NCBI GenBank assembly: GCA_018607785.1
Contig: JABBAU010000021.1
Span: forward strand, 1 to 46,315
Length of the DNA: 46,315 bases
DNA from: Methylobacillus sp.
GTDB taxonomy: Bacteria > Pseudomonadota > Gammaproteobacteria > Burkholderiales > Methylophilaceae
Direction of reading: 5' to 3'
Positions 7,894 through 17,777 of this stretch are shown here, one piece after another. The notes beneath the pieces are model-generated. The model saw nothing but the letters and a program-made list of their open reading frames with translations, was not told where the DNA came from and did not search any database. Each line of letters opens with the position of its first letter. Within the stretch, counting starts at the first letter, position 1. Made by a program: the position numbers and the translations under genes.

Positions 7894-9132
7894 TTAAAAA
7901 TTTCCTTGAAACCATAGCTTCATCTTCTTAAGTATATTAGTTATTGTATTACCATCCAAATGCAAATTTACATCTTTATCTTTATCTTCTTTTCCCATTT
8001 TTAAAAGGCCCACACCAGTTGCATACCTCGGGTTTTCAATAACCTGAAGTAACCCATCTATGTCTCTTGGTAAACCTGACCTTACTGGGACTCCAAATAT
8101 TGATTCTGCTAATTCAACTGCACCATTTAGCATGGATGAGCCGCCAGTGATGACAATACCTGATGAAATCGAATCTATTGTCTTACTTCTTATTAATTCA
8201 TTTTTTATCAACTCAAAAAGCTCTTCCATTCTTGGCTGAATAACTTGAGCTAACGAAAGAGTAGTGATTTTTTTAGGTTCTCTTCCATCAACCAAAGGTA
8301 TCTCAATAATTTCATTAGCTGAAGCCATGCTAGTCATTGCTGATCCATGATTAATTTTAATATCTTCTGCAGATTGATTGGGGGTTCTAAATGCAACTGA
8401 TATATCGTTCGTTACTTGATCCCCCGCTATTGGGATAACTACTGTGTGCTGAATTTGTCCATTCTTAATAACTGCAATATCTGTTGTACCTCCGCCAATA
8501 TCTACTAGACATACACCTAAATCTCTTTCATCTTTAGTCAGAACAGCTTCAGCAGATGCCAAAGGTTGCAGTACAAGCTCTGTTACATCTAACCCACATC
8601 GTTTAATGCATTTTATAATATTTTGTGCCGCTGCCACTGCGCCTGTGATGATGTGGACTTTTACTTCAAGTTTCATTCCACTCATACCGATTGGTTCAAT
8701 GATGTCATGTTGTTGATCAACAACATATTCTTGTGTCAGAATATGCAACACTTGTTGATCAGGCGGTAACGTTATTGCTTGGGCTGTCTCTATAACTCTA
8801 TCAATATCCATTTGAGAAACTTCTGAATCTTTTATTTTAACCATACCATGTGAATTTAGGCTTTTTATATGGCTACCCGCTATCCCCGTATAAACATCCT
8901 TAATTTTACAATCGGCCATTAATTCAGCTTCTTCAACAGCTCTTTGAATTGCTTGCATAGTGCTTTCTATATTGACAACCACACCCTTTTTTAATCCTTT
9001 TGAGACGTGTTGGCCTAACCCAATAATTTTTAGCACACCATCTGGAAGTAGTTCAGCTACAATAACGACAATTTTTGATGTTCCAACATCAAGTGCAACA
9101 ATAAGGTCATTTTCATCTTTGCTTTTTATCAT
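7894..9132 (-). CDS. ftsA: Cell division protein FtsA
   Basis: FtsA is an actin-like ATPase that tethers FtsZ filaments to the membrane. The 412-aa protein starts with the phosphate-1 motif IVALDVGTSKIVVIV and has the SHVEMF-type 1C subdomain, the VCLVDIGGGTTDIAVI phosphate-2 loop and the IVITGGSSMLNG adenosine motif. Its C-terminal LKKMKLWFQGNF is the amphipathic membrane-targeting helix typical of the family. The start overlaps the end of ftsQ by four bases, the classic ftsQ-ftsA-ftsZ order. Confidence 0.97.
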   Translation of the reverse strand: MIKSKDENDLIVALDVGTSKIVVIVAELLPDGVLKIIGLGQHVSKGLKKGVVVNIESTMQAIQRAVEEAELMADCKIKDVYTGIAGSHIKSLNSHGMVKIKDSEVSQMDIDRVIETAQAITLPPDQQVLHILTQEYVVDQQHDIIEPIGMSGMKLEVKVHIITGAVAAAQNIIKCIKRCGLDVTELVLQPLASAEAVLTKDERDLGVCLVDIGGGTTDIAVIKNGQIQHTVVIPIAGDQVTNDISVAFRTPNQSAEDIKINHGSAMTSMASANEIIEIPLVDGREPKKITTLSLAQVIQPRMEELFELIKNELIRSKTIDSISSGIVITGGSSMLNGAVELAESIFGVPVRSGLPRDIDGLLQVIENPRYATGVGLLKMGKEDKDKDVNLHLDGNTITNILKKMKLWFQGNF

Positions 9133-9860
9133 AAAATTGTACTTTTCGAAGAATTGTCTTTATTTTCTTTTTTTGTCTTCCTAACGGAAAACCCATCCCT
9201 ATATCGCATATCAACATAATCAATCTCACTGTTTAATTCACCTAGTACAAATTGATAATTTTCGATAAATCTTTTAACTTTAGAGGTTATGTTTTTCTTA
9301 CCCAAAACAACCCTTATAAAATTATTCGTTTTTATTTCCCATGAAAGACGCTCTGAAAGTTTGATTATACTGATATGTATTAATTCTTTATCTAAAATTT
9401 TATTAATTTCTCTATATTTTATTGTCATTTCTTTAACAAAATCTTCTGGGCCAATAAATATTGGAAGATTTTCCTCTGAAGATGCAATAAATATCTCTCC
9501 TTGATTGTTAACAAGCCCTATTCCTTCCCATCTTGCAATTGGTTTATGTTCTTCAATAACAACTTCTAATTGATCTGGCCATTTTCTTCTTAATTCAACA
9601 TCTCTAACCCAAGGCAACTGTTTAAATGCTTTTCTAGCTTCATATAAATTTACATTGAAAAAATTACCATTGACATATTCTTCCGAAATAAGATTTATTT
9701 GGTCTCTGTCTATATGTTGATATTCCCCTTTTACCAAAATTTCATTAATTGGCAGTTTGGCATAATTAAATATATGATTTGCTATAAAAACTATGCACAC
9801 AAAAATTAAAATAAAAACGAGATAGGTTATTTTTTTGATTATAGATAAAGAATTAATCAC
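9129..9860 (-). CDS. ftsQ: Cell division protein FtsQ
   Basis: FtsQ is a bitopic inner-membrane protein that links early and late divisome proteins. This 243-aa copy has one N-terminal transmembrane segment (about residues 11-30), then a POTRA domain (INEILVKGEYQHID, then LPWVRDVELRRKWPDQLEVVIEEHKPIARW) and the beta domain. The WVRDVELRRKWPD segment is a family hallmark. It overlaps ddl by eight bases upstream and ftsA by four bases downstream. The C-terminus is lysine-rich and low in complexity. Confidence 0.94.
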   Translation of the reverse strand: MINSLSIIKKITYLVFILIFVCIVFIANHIFNYAKLPINEILVKGEYQHIDRDQINLISEEYVNGNFFNVNLYEARKAFKQLPWVRDVELRRKWPDQLEVVIEEHKPIARWEGIGLVNNQGEIFIASSEENLPIFIGPEDFVKEMTIKYREINKILDKELIHISIIKLSERLSWEIKTNNFIRVVLGKKNITSKVKRFIENYQFVLGELNSEIDYVDMRYRDGFSVRKTKKENKDNSSKSTIL

Positions 9861-10761
9861 ACGTTTCTTCCAAAATTTTTAATACTAAGCTATCAAATCC
9901 TATACCTACAGTTTTAGCAGACATTGGCATAAGGCTGTGGTCAGTAAATCCAGGAATGGTGTTCACCTCAATAAAAAATAAATCTTTTTTATCACTTATC
10001 ATAAAATCAACTCGTCCATAGCCCTTACAACCCAATGAAAAAAAAGCATCAAGTGATTTTTTTTGAATATTTTTTACATATTCTTCACTTAAATTTGCTG
10101 GACAAATAAACTCTGTATCTTGTCGATTATATTTAGCATCAAAATTATAAAATTTTGTTTTAGGTTTGATTTCGATTATGGGAAGTGGGTCATTATTTAA
10201 AATTGGAATTGCGTATTCATTTCCCCTTATATAGATCTCAGCAATTACTGTTGAATCTATTTGAAATGCCAAATTAAATGCTTGTTTATATTCGATATCA
10301 TTTTTTACAATGCTTACACCTAAGCTTGAACCTGATGATGCGGGTTTGACAACAAAAACATCGCCTAATATTTTTTTTAAAGCTAAATAATCATCTTTAA
10401 AACTCACTACCTTAAATGCTGGGGTTGGAATATTATCTTTTATCCATTGTTTTTTTGCTAAATACTTATTCATACAAATAGATGAAGCTAATGCCCCATT
10501 TCCTGTATAAGGAATTTTTAAATTATCTAAAAATTTTTGTATTTTTCCATCTTCTCCATCTTTTCCATGAAGACAAATAAAAACTCTATCAAATTGCTTT
10601 AATTGATCTAAATTATCACTATTTGGATCAATACCAATTACATCAATATTACTTTTTTTTAGTGACTTTAGGACTGACTTTCCACTACTAATAGAGATTT
10701 CCCTTTCATTAGAATTTCCTCCAAATAAGACAGCAACCTTTCCAAATTTTTTATTATTCAT
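9853..10761 (-). CDS. ddl: D-alanine--D-alanine ligase
   Basis: Ddl joins two D-alanines with ATP to make the end of the peptidoglycan stem peptide. The 302-aa ATP-grasp protein shows VAVLFGGNSNEREIS at the N-terminus, LHGKDGEDG, VKPASSGSSLGVSIV and the metal-binding end FFIEVNTIPGFTDHSLMP. The length is normal for the DdlB type found inside dcw clusters. The start shares a base with the murB stop (TAATG at 10761), and the end overlaps ftsQ by eight bases. Confidence 0.97.
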   Translation of the reverse strand: MNNKKFGKVAVLFGGNSNEREISISSGKSVLKSLKKSNIDVIGIDPNSDNLDQLKQFDRVFICLHGKDGEDGKIQKFLDNLKIPYTGNGALASSICMNKYLAKKQWIKDNIPTPAFKVVSFKDDYLALKKILGDVFVVKPASSGSSLGVSIVKNDIEYKQAFNLAFQIDSTVIAEIYIRGNEYAIPILNNDPLPIIEIKPKTKFYNFDAKYNRQDTEFICPANLSEEYVKNIQKKSLDAFFSLGCKGYGRVDFMISDKKDLFFIEVNTIPGFTDHSLMPMSAKTVGIGFDSLVLKILEETCD

Positions 10762-11633
10762 TAAATATTTCCAATTATTTCTACTTCTGGTATTAATTTA
10801 ATCTTTTTTTCTTTTAAAACAATTTTTTTTATATGATTTATTAAATCTTCAATATCTTTTGCCTTTGCAGCCCCAAGATTAATAATAAAATTAGCATGTT
10901 GCTCTGAAACTTTTGCATCGCCAATTTTAAATCCTTTTAAGCCACAATCTTCTATAAGCTTTGCTGCATAATTGTTATCAGGGTTTTTAAAAGTTGATCC
11001 AGCTGTTGGCCAATTAAGTGGTTGGGTATTTTTTCTATGAGCTAACAATTTTTTTATTTCTTCCTCAGCTTTTTCTTTTTTTCCTTTTGGAAATGAAAAC
11101 CATGCACCGACAAAATTTTCAGCATCATATTTCTTTTTAATTTTTCTATACCCCACCTCAAAATCATTTATGTTTCTCTCAATCAATTCACCCTCAGCAC
11201 TTATCATTTTTAATTTTTTAACAAAGCTCCATATTTCCGATCCGTAGCAACCAGCATTCATTGCTAGTGCGCCACCTATAGTACCGGGAATTCCTGATAA
11301 AAATGCTGAGCCTAAATATCCTTCTTTAGCTATCATCTTAGAGAATTTTGAACAACTTAATCCAGCTTCTGAATAAAATAATTCCCCTTGCTTATGAAAA
11401 TCATTCAGCCCTTTATGCATTACAACCGTAGTTCCCTTTAATCCCTTATCCCTTACAAGAATGTTTGAGCCTAATCCAATAAATTTTATTGGTTGATAAA
11501 CTTCTTTATTTTTTATTAATCTTCGTAAAAAATTTATATCTGAACAAATTACAAAATTTTCTGCCTTACCACCCACTTTCCAACTATTAAACTTTATTAA
11601 ACTTACATTCTTATAGACCTTATTTTTTTCCAT
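10761..11633 (-). CDS. murB: UDP-N-acetylenolpyruvoylglucosamine reductase
   Basis: MurB reduces UDP-GlcNAc-enolpyruvate to UDP-MurNAc using NADPH and a bound FAD. The 290-aa protein has the FAD-binding segments FIGLGSNILVRD and LSGIPGTIGGALAMNAGCYG, the GYRKIKKKY region, and the catalytic serine loop AGSTFKNP. The shorter length and the C-terminal KVSEQHANFIIN suggest a type II MurB rather than the longer E. coli type I. One base separates it from murC upstream. Confidence 0.95.
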   Translation of the reverse strand: MEKNKVYKNVSLIKFNSWKVGGKAENFVICSDINFLRRLIKNKEVYQPIKFIGLGSNILVRDKGLKGTTVVMHKGLNDFHKQGELFYSEAGLSCSKFSKMIAKEGYLGSAFLSGIPGTIGGALAMNAGCYGSEIWSFVKKLKMISAEGELIERNINDFEVGYRKIKKKYDAENFVGAWFSFPKGKKEKAEEEIKKLLAHRKNTQPLNWPTAGSTFKNPDNNYAAKLIEDCGLKGFKIGDAKVSEQHANFIINLGAAKAKDIEDLINHIKKIVLKEKKIKLIPEVEIIGNI

Positions 11634-11634
11634 T

Positions 11635-13020
11635 TTATTTTTCTAAAAATGTATTTACAAAGTTTGAAATATTTCCCGCTCCCATAATTAAAACAATAGA
11701 ATTATTTTTGATTTTACTTTCAATTACTTTTTCTGCTTTTGAAAAGCTATCAAGAAAAGTAGCATTGTTTTTTTTACAAGCTTTAATTGTTTTAACTATA
11801 TTGGCTGATGAAATTTTTTTTATTTTTGATTCTCCTGCTGAGTAAATATCGAATAAAAAAACTTGATTAGGCAATTGCAAAGTTCTTACTAATTCATCAA
11901 AACAATCTTTAGTTCGAGAGTATCGATGGGGCTGAAAAACTAAATTAATTTCTTTATTTGGATAAGCTTTTTTTGTTGCTTTTATTACTGCTTCTATTTC
12001 AGTTGGATGGTGTCCATAATCATCAATAACTGTAATATTTTTTTTATTTTTAGTAATATTTGTGTAGACTTCAAATCTCCGCCCCACGCCAGCAAATTTA
12101 ATTAGTGCGTTTTTAATATTCTCTATTGAAACCTTGTATTCAAGGCCAACCGCAATTGCAGCAAGTGCATTTCTTACAAAATGAATGCCTGGAAAATTTA
12201 TTGAAACTGTGAATGTTTTTTTTGAGTATTTTTTGTCAACTACTCTAAATTTTACTTTTCTACCCTCATGTTTTATATCAATTGCTCTTATTTGCGAATC
12301 TTTTGATGTTCCATATGTGACTATAGGTCTCAATATCTTTGGAAAAATTGATTTTAGATTTTTGTCATCAACACATAGAAAAATATTCTCATAAAATGGA
12401 GCTTGATGAATAAAATCAATAAATGTTTGTTTTATTCTTTCAAAGTCTCCTTGGTAATTCTCAAGATGATCCTTATCGATATTTGTAACTACCACATTGA
12501 TTGGATTTAAATGCAGAAAAGATGCATCTGATTCATCCGCTTCCACTACAATCACATCACTCTTACCCAATTTAGCATTCTTAAGCATTGAGTTTAATCT
12601 ACCACCAATTACATAGGTAGGGTCAATTTTAGCTTCAGTTAAGATCGATGCTATTAAGCTTGTTGTAGTAGTTTTACCATGTGTTCCGGCAACCGCGATA
12701 CCTCTTTTAAAGCGCATCAGTTCCGATAACATTTCAGCTCGTGAAATTAAAGGTATTTTGGTTTTTTTTGCTTCAACTATCTCTGGATTTTTTCTTGAAA
12801 TTGCATTAGAAAAAACAATCGTATCAATCCCTTTTAAATTATTTTTATTATGCTCAGAATAAATTTTTATGCCTAACTTTTTAAGTGAATCTATTGTGTC
12901 AGAATTTGCTGTATCTGATCCACTAACTATGAAGCCTAATGTTTTCATTACCTCTGCTATGCCACTCATACCTGAGCCGCCGATTCCTATGAAGTGTATT
13001 TTTTTTATTTTATTTTTCAT
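11635..13020 (-). CDS. murC: UDP-N-acetylmuramate--L-alanine ligase
   Basis: MurC adds L-alanine to UDP-MurNAc with ATP, the first amino acid of the stem peptide. The 461-aa protein has the UDP-binding Rossmann loop FIGIGGSGMSGIAEV, the Mur-ligase ATP loop GTHGKTTTTSLIASI, VVEADESDASFL, and the C-terminal DDYGHHPTEIEA and FQPHRYSRT. All are diagnostic of MurC rather than other Mur ligases. The start overlaps the murG stop by four bases. Confidence 0.97.
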   Translation of the reverse strand: MKNKIKKIHFIGIGGSGMSGIAEVMKTLGFIVSGSDTANSDTIDSLKKLGIKIYSEHNKNNLKGIDTIVFSNAISRKNPEIVEAKKTKIPLISRAEMLSELMRFKRGIAVAGTHGKTTTTSLIASILTEAKIDPTYVIGGRLNSMLKNAKLGKSDVIVVEADESDASFLHLNPINVVVTNIDKDHLENYQGDFERIKQTFIDFIHQAPFYENIFLCVDDKNLKSIFPKILRPIVTYGTSKDSQIRAIDIKHEGRKVKFRVVDKKYSKKTFTVSINFPGIHFVRNALAAIAVGLEYKVSIENIKNALIKFAGVGRRFEVYTNITKNKKNITVIDDYGHHPTEIEAVIKATKKAYPNKEINLVFQPHRYSRTKDCFDELVRTLQLPNQVFLFDIYSAGESKIKKISSANIVKTIKACKKNNATFLDSFSKAEKVIESKIKNNSIVLIMGAGNISNFVNTFLEK

Positions 13021-14117
13021 TTAATCAGTGATTCACATAATTTAAAAATTTCTTTACAAGGATCAAGTTTATGGAGACTTTTAGCATTAATTGCCATTTT
13101 TTTGCATTTTTTTCTATCTAGCTTAGCTAAATAAATTGGTAATTTTTTATTTAAATCTCTTTGCCTAATGATATACGCAGCGTCTTTCTCCTCAAGAATT
13201 TTAGCGTTAAAGTATTGATGATCATCAACGGCAGCAGGAAATGGAATGAGAATACTAGCTGTTCCTGATTGAATCAATTCTGAAACCGTTAGAGCTCCAG
13301 ATCTAGCTATCACTATATCTGCCCAATCATATTTCTTATCCATATCAAATATATATTTTTTAACTTCAGCCTTAATATTTTTTTCTTTATAGTTTTGAAC
13401 AAGAAAATCAAACATATTTTCTCCTGATTGATGAATTACTGATAATTTATTTTTTTTATTTATCTTTTCTAAGATAGATGGGAGATTATGATTAAAAAAA
13501 TTTGCTCCCAAACTTCCTCCAAAAACTAAAATTCTCAGTGGACCCCTTCTGTTTAGAAATCTTTTTTTTGGATTTGTTACTTTTCTTATCTCATTTCGAA
13601 TAGGGTTACCCACAACACGTGCATTTTTTATATTATTTGTAAAAGCTGAAAAATTATAATTAGAAATATGAGATAAAATTTTATTTGTGAAACCGGGTAT
13701 TGAATTTTGTTCATGCACGATAAGTCTTATATTTAAAATTTTAGCAGCTAATGCCGCAGGAAAAGATACATACCCGCCCATTACAATCAATATTTTTGTC
13801 TTTGAAAGCCGCAGGGCTTTTATTGCTTGAAATGTTGAAATTGTTAACATAAAAGGCATAAAAATCTTTCTAAAAAAGCCTTTTTTCCTTAAACCAGAAA
13901 TCGACAAGGGGGAGAATTTATATTTTTTTTTGTCTACAAGTCTATTTTCCATTCCTTTTGGTGTTCCAAGCCATAAAATTGTGTATCCTTTTTTTTGTAG
14001 GCTTTCAGCAACAGCAATCCCTGGGTTTATATGTCCTCCCGTTCCAGCTGCAGCAATTGAAATATTTATATTTTTAATAAAATTGTCCCCGCATGTTTCT
14101 TCTATTCTCAAAATCAA
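13017..14117 (-). CDS. murG: UDP-GlcNAc:lipid I N-acetylglucosaminyltransferase
   Basis: MurG converts lipid I to lipid II at the inner face of the cytoplasmic membrane. The GT28 protein shows AAAGTGGHINPGIAVAE, VHEQNSIPG, VGNPIR, GGSLGANFFN, the donor-binding ARSGALTVSEL and PFPAAVDDHQ. The ATG chosen is the only standard start before the glycine-rich loop. It places the first 44 bases inside the end of ftsW and gives a 16-residue N-terminal extension, so a non-standard start nearer the conserved region cannot be excluded. Confidence 0.95.
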   Translation of the reverse strand: MILRIEETCGDNFIKNINISIAAAGTGGHINPGIAVAESLQKKGYTILWLGTPKGMENRLVDKKKYKFSPLSISGLRKKGFFRKIFMPFMLTISTFQAIKALRLSKTKILIVMGGYVSFPAALAAKILNIRLIVHEQNSIPGFTNKILSHISNYNFSAFTNNIKNARVVGNPIRNEIRKVTNPKKRFLNRRGPLRILVFGGSLGANFFNHNLPSILEKINKKNKLSVIHQSGENMFDFLVQNYKEKNIKAEVKKYIFDMDKKYDWADIVIARSGALTVSELIQSGTASILIPFPAAVDDHQYFNAKILEEKDAAYIIRQRDLNKKLPIYLAKLDRKKCKKMAINAKSLHKLDPCKEIFKLCESLIK

Positions 14118-15234
14118 TTTTCAAAACAATTGCAATTGCAATCATATTAATCAAAATACTGGTTCCACCAAATGATAGAAGAGGAAGTGTTAAACCTTTC
14201 GTCGGAAAAAGGCCTAAATTTACTCCCATATTTATTATGCCCTGTATACCAAACCATAAACCAATACCTTGCGACATCAGTGCTGAGAAAGGTTTTTTAT
14301 TTTGTATCGACTCTTTTGCAATTCCAAACATCCTTACAACAATAAATGCAAATAAAATAATTATTATCGAGACTCCCAGTAAACCAAACTCTTCACCTAT
14401 CACTGCTAATATGAAGTCGGTATGAGCCTCAGGCAAATATTGTAATTTTTCAACGCTTGCACCTAATCCAGAGCCAAAAAATTCTCCTCTACCAAATGCC
14501 ATTAGTGAATGTGTTAATTGGTAACTTCTTCCGAGAGGATCCTCCCATGGATCCAAAAATCCAATAATTCTTTCAAGCCGGTAAGGCTGCAATGTAATAA
14601 GGTAATAAATACTAATTGGAGCAAAAAACAATAAACTAAAAAATATTTTATATGTAAGCCCCCCTAAAAATAAAAGACCCATTGCAATTACAGTTATTAC
14701 TGTAAAAGCACCAAAGTCGGGCTCTAAAAGAAGTAGAAAACCAGTCAGTACAATTATCCCTAACATTGGTAAAAAACCTTTTACGATTGTTCTCATTTGC
14801 TTCGATTTTCTTAAAACATAATCCGAGGCATACATGATAGTAAAAAGCTTAACAAGTTCTGAAGGTTGAAAATTAATAATTACCAAAGAAATCCATCTTC
14901 TGCTTCCATTGACTTCCTTACCAATACCGGGCACAAGAACTAAAACCAACAAAATTAAGCCAAATATAAATAAAATTGGAGCTATTTTCTGCCAAAAATA
15001 TAAAGGTACTAAAAAAGCAATATATCCAAATATAAAACCTATCAATATATATATTGATTGCCTTAGTAAGTAATGGTAACTATTAAAATTTAATGCCTTG
15101 CTACTTGCAGCGATATCAATTGATGAAGAATATACCATTACAAGACCCGAACCTAAGAGAATAAGTGTGGCCCAAACCAAATGATAATCGTAAATTGGTA
15201 AATTATAATTTGTCTGTGCTGAGAAAATTTTCAT
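14074..15234 (-). CDS. ftsW: Septal peptidoglycan glycosyltransferase FtsW
   Basis: FtsW is the SEDS-family polymerase that builds septal glycan strands from lipid II with FtsI as partner. The 386-aa protein has about ten hydrophobic segments and family motifs: GSGLVMVYSSS in the first helix, KEVNGSRRWI with FQPSELVKL, LEPDFGAF, and EAHTDFILAVIGEEFG with the C-terminal GLTLPLLSFGGTS. The conserved Asp of SEDS catalysis is expected in the EAHTDFI region. Its start overlaps the murD stop by four bases. Confidence 0.95.
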   Translation of the reverse strand: MKIFSAQTNYNLPIYDYHLVWATLILLGSGLVMVYSSSIDIAASSKALNFNSYHYLLRQSIYILIGFIFGYIAFLVPLYFWQKIAPILFIFGLILLVLVLVPGIGKEVNGSRRWISLVIINFQPSELVKLFTIMYASDYVLRKSKQMRTIVKGFLPMLGIIVLTGFLLLLEPDFGAFTVITVIAMGLLFLGGLTYKIFFSLLFFAPISIYYLITLQPYRLERIIGFLDPWEDPLGRSYQLTHSLMAFGRGEFFGSGLGASVEKLQYLPEAHTDFILAVIGEEFGLLGVSIIIILFAFIVVRMFGIAKESIQNKKPFSALMSQGIGLWFGIQGIINMGVNLGLFPTKGLTLPLLSFGGTSILINMIAIAIVLKIDFENRRNMRGQFY

Positions 15235-16667
15235 TTTTTTAAAGCGTGAACTACTTCTTTGAAATGTTCGCCACGCTCAATAAAATTTTTGTAAACATCA
15301 TGACTCGAACATGAAGGCGATAACAAAATTATATCTCCAGATTTAGCAAGATTAAAAGCTTCGTTCACAGCATTTGCCAAGTCATCACACATAAAAATTT
15401 TAAGCATATCTAGATTTTTAAAAAAATTTTGTATTTTTAACGCATCTTGTCCAATTAAAAATAGATGAGATACATTTTTTGTTAGATATTTTTTTAATGG
15501 GGCCAAAGGCAATTTTTTACTATCCCCTCCCGCAATTAGAAATACATTCTTACTTCTAAAGACCTCCAATGCAGCAACTGTTGATGCAACGTTTGTTGCT
15601 TTGGAGTCATTATAAAAATTTATGTTATTGATCTCTCTCACCCACTCAATTCGATGCGGGAGGCCTCTAAAACTTCTCACCACATCTTGATAGTCTGTGA
15701 ATGTTAAGTTTAAAATTCTAAATGCAGCAAAAGCGGCAGCGATGTTTAAAACGTTATGCTCACCCATTAATTTATTTGTATCAATATTTATCTCAAAACC
15801 TTTACTAATCATTATAAATTTATTGTTTGGTAAGGCCTTAATAATATAGCCATCACTTGATAAATTTTCTAATTCTAATTGCTCAGTATTCTTTTTATTA
15901 CTATGATTAAATGTGATATCTTTAAATTTGTTTGGTAAATATTTAAGAATTTTATTATTGATTACTTTTCGTTTACTTGACTTTAACAATGCAATTTTTG
16001 ATTGTAAGTAATCCTCCATATCTTCATGAACATCTAAATGATCTTCTGTAAAATTCAAAAAAACTCCAATATCAATTTTTTTTCCAGGTAGCCCATTTTT
16101 TTTAAAAGGATTTAATTGAAAGCTTGATATTTCAATAACTAATACGTCTAATTCTTTCAATTTATCAACTAAAGATAGTGGTGAATATCCAAGATTTCCA
16201 ACTGCCTTAGCTTTGTATCCTGCCTTTAGTAATAGATGTTCTAAAAATAAGCAGGTAGTTGTTTTTCCGTTTGTTCCAGTAACTCCAATCACTTTCAGGT
16301 CATTAGAATTGTCTGCTAAATGTTCTTGGAATAGTGAAATATCATTAATAATTTTTAAAGGGAGATTGAATTTGTTTACTTCAGTTGGATTTACACCTGG
16401 GCTCAAAAAAATATGAGATCTACCAGTTAAAATTTCTTTTTTTAAATCAGATGTAAAAAAATTTTCAATATCAAATTTTTTTAATAAATCTTTTTGCTCT
16501 TTTATTGATTTTTTTTTATCGTAGACGCTTATTTTAAACAATTTTTTTTTATATTCTATTTGTTTTGATAAATAATTTACGCATGCAATACCTGATTTAC
16601 CAAGACCTACAATAAGAATATTATTATTTTTAAAAGAACAAGTATTTAAAAAAAAATTTTCCTTCAT
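15231..16667 (-). CDS. murD: UDP-N-acetylmuramoylalanine--D-glutamate ligase
   Basis: MurD adds D-glutamate to UDP-MurNAc-L-Ala. It shows ILIVGLGKSGIACV near the N-terminus, VTGTNGKTTTCLFLEHLL, FLNFTEDHLDVHEDMEDY, the LPHRIEWV loop with FYNDSKATN, and the C-terminal LSPSCSSHDVYKNFIERG. An in-frame ATG lies further upstream at 16724, but the ATG at 16667 forms a TGATG overlap with the mraY stop and places the Rossmann loop at the usual distance. I therefore take a 478-aa protein beginning MKENFF; the longer form would run 58 bases into mraY. Confidence 0.95.
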   Translation of the reverse strand: MKENFFLNTCSFKNNNILIVGLGKSGIACVNYLSKQIEYKKKLFKISVYDKKKSIKEQKDLLKKFDIENFFTSDLKKEILTGRSHIFLSPGVNPTEVNKFNLPLKIINDISLFQEHLADNSNDLKVIGVTGTNGKTTTCLFLEHLLLKAGYKAKAVGNLGYSPLSLVDKLKELDVLVIEISSFQLNPFKKNGLPGKKIDIGVFLNFTEDHLDVHEDMEDYLQSKIALLKSSKRKVINNKILKYLPNKFKDITFNHSNKKNTEQLELENLSSDGYIIKALPNNKFIMISKGFEINIDTNKLMGEHNVLNIAAAFAAFRILNLTFTDYQDVVRSFRGLPHRIEWVREINNINFYNDSKATNVASTVAALEVFRSKNVFLIAGGDSKKLPLAPLKKYLTKNVSHLFLIGQDALKIQNFFKNLDMLKIFMCDDLANAVNEAFNLAKSGDIILLSPSCSSHDVYKNFIERGEHFKEVVHALKK

Positions 16668-17770
16668 CAACGAATCTTCAGGCTCGCTAAACCAATTAAA
16701 ACAAGCATCATCGTTATAATCCAAAATCTAACAACAACTTGAGTTTCTTTCCATCCCTTTTTTTCGAAATGATGATGTAATGGAGCCATCAAAAAAATTC
16801 TTCTTCCTTTGCCATATTTTTTCTTTGTGTATCTAAAATAAGCAACTTGAAGCATGACAGAAACTGTCTCAATGACAAAAACACCTGCCATTATTAATAA
16901 AATCATTTCTTGTCTAACAATTACTGCTATTGTTCCCATTGCAGCCCCTATTGAAAGAGAACCAAGGTCGCCCATGAAAACTTCTGCCGGATATGCATTG
17001 AACCAGAGAAAACCAAGCCCTGCTCCAGCAAGCGCTGCACAATAAATAACCAATTCGCCAGCACCATTGATATAAGGTATATCCAGATAATTAGAGAAAA
17101 TTACATTACCGCCTAAATAGGCAAAAATACCAAGAGCACTAATAATCATTACAGCTGGCATAATTGCTAACCCATCTAATCCATCTGTTAAATTTACCGC
17201 ATTACTGCTTCCTACAACTACTAAATATGTCAAAATTGTAAATCCTATAAAACCTAAAGGTAAACTCAAATCTTTAAAAAAAGGAATCAAAAGGGAAGTC
17301 TCTTGCACGGTATTTGCATTTAAGAAAAGATATATTGCTATACTGATTGCCACGACTGATTGGAGCGCATATTTAGTTAAAGCAGACATTCCATCAGAAT
17401 TTTTATGTTTTATTTTACTGTAATCATCAACAAGACCTATCAAACCAAATGCTGTCGTAACATAAATCATTAGCCATATGTATTTGTTTGTAAGATCCGA
17501 CCAAAGTAATGTTGATAATAGAATTGATATTAAAATTAATCCTCCCCCCATCGTGGGCGTTCCCATTTTTTCTATATGTGTAATGGGTCCATTTGCTCTT
17601 ACATATTGGCCAAAACTATATTCTCCTAATTTCTTAATATACCAACCACCAAATAAAAAAGAAATTGATAATGCTGTAATTACAGCTAAAACGGCGCGAA
17701 GTGAAAGGTAATTGAAAACATTAAACATCGAGTAATCAATTGATAACCATTTAAAGAATTCGTATAACAT
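16667..17770 (-). CDS. mraY: Phospho-MurNAc-pentapeptide transferase MraY
   Basis: MraY transfers phospho-MurNAc-pentapeptide to undecaprenyl phosphate to give lipid I. The 367-aa polytopic membrane protein has about ten hydrophobic segments, [12 protein letters not shown], the catalytic [33 protein letters not shown] and the histidine loop [13 protein letters not shown]. These are all essential family motifs. It lies seven bases after murF and overlaps murD in a TGATG arrangement. Confidence 0.98.
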   Translation of the reverse strand: MLYEFFKWLSIDYSMFNVFNYLSLRAVLAVITALSISFLFGGWYIKKLGEYSFGQYVRANGPITHIEKMGTPTMGGGLILISILLSTLLWSDLTNKYIWLMIYVTTAFGLIGLVDDYSKIKHKNSDGMSALTKYALQSVVAISIAIYLFLNANTVQETSLLIPFFKDLSLPLGFIGFTILTYLVVVGSSNAVNLTDGLDGLAIMPAVMIISALGIFAYLGGNVIFSNYLDIPYINGAGELVIYCAALAGAGLGFLWFNAYPAEVFMGDLGSLSIGAAMGTIAVIVRQEMILLIMAGVFVIETVSVMLQVAYFRYTKKKYGKGRRIFLMAPLHHHFEKKGWKETQVVVRFWIITMMLVLIGLASLKIR

Positions 17771-17777
17771 AATTTAA

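Noticed and set aside
14093-14425. 110-aa plus-strand open frame opposite ftsW and murG
   Set aside because: It is a shadow of ftsW on the other strand; the product has no recognisable motif and overlaps an essential, well-conserved gene.
16667-16724. Longer murD start (MDYNDDAC...)
   Set aside because: The ATG at 16667 makes a TGATG overlap with mraY and gives the normal family length; the extra 19 residues are antisense-free mraY coding sequence read in another frame.
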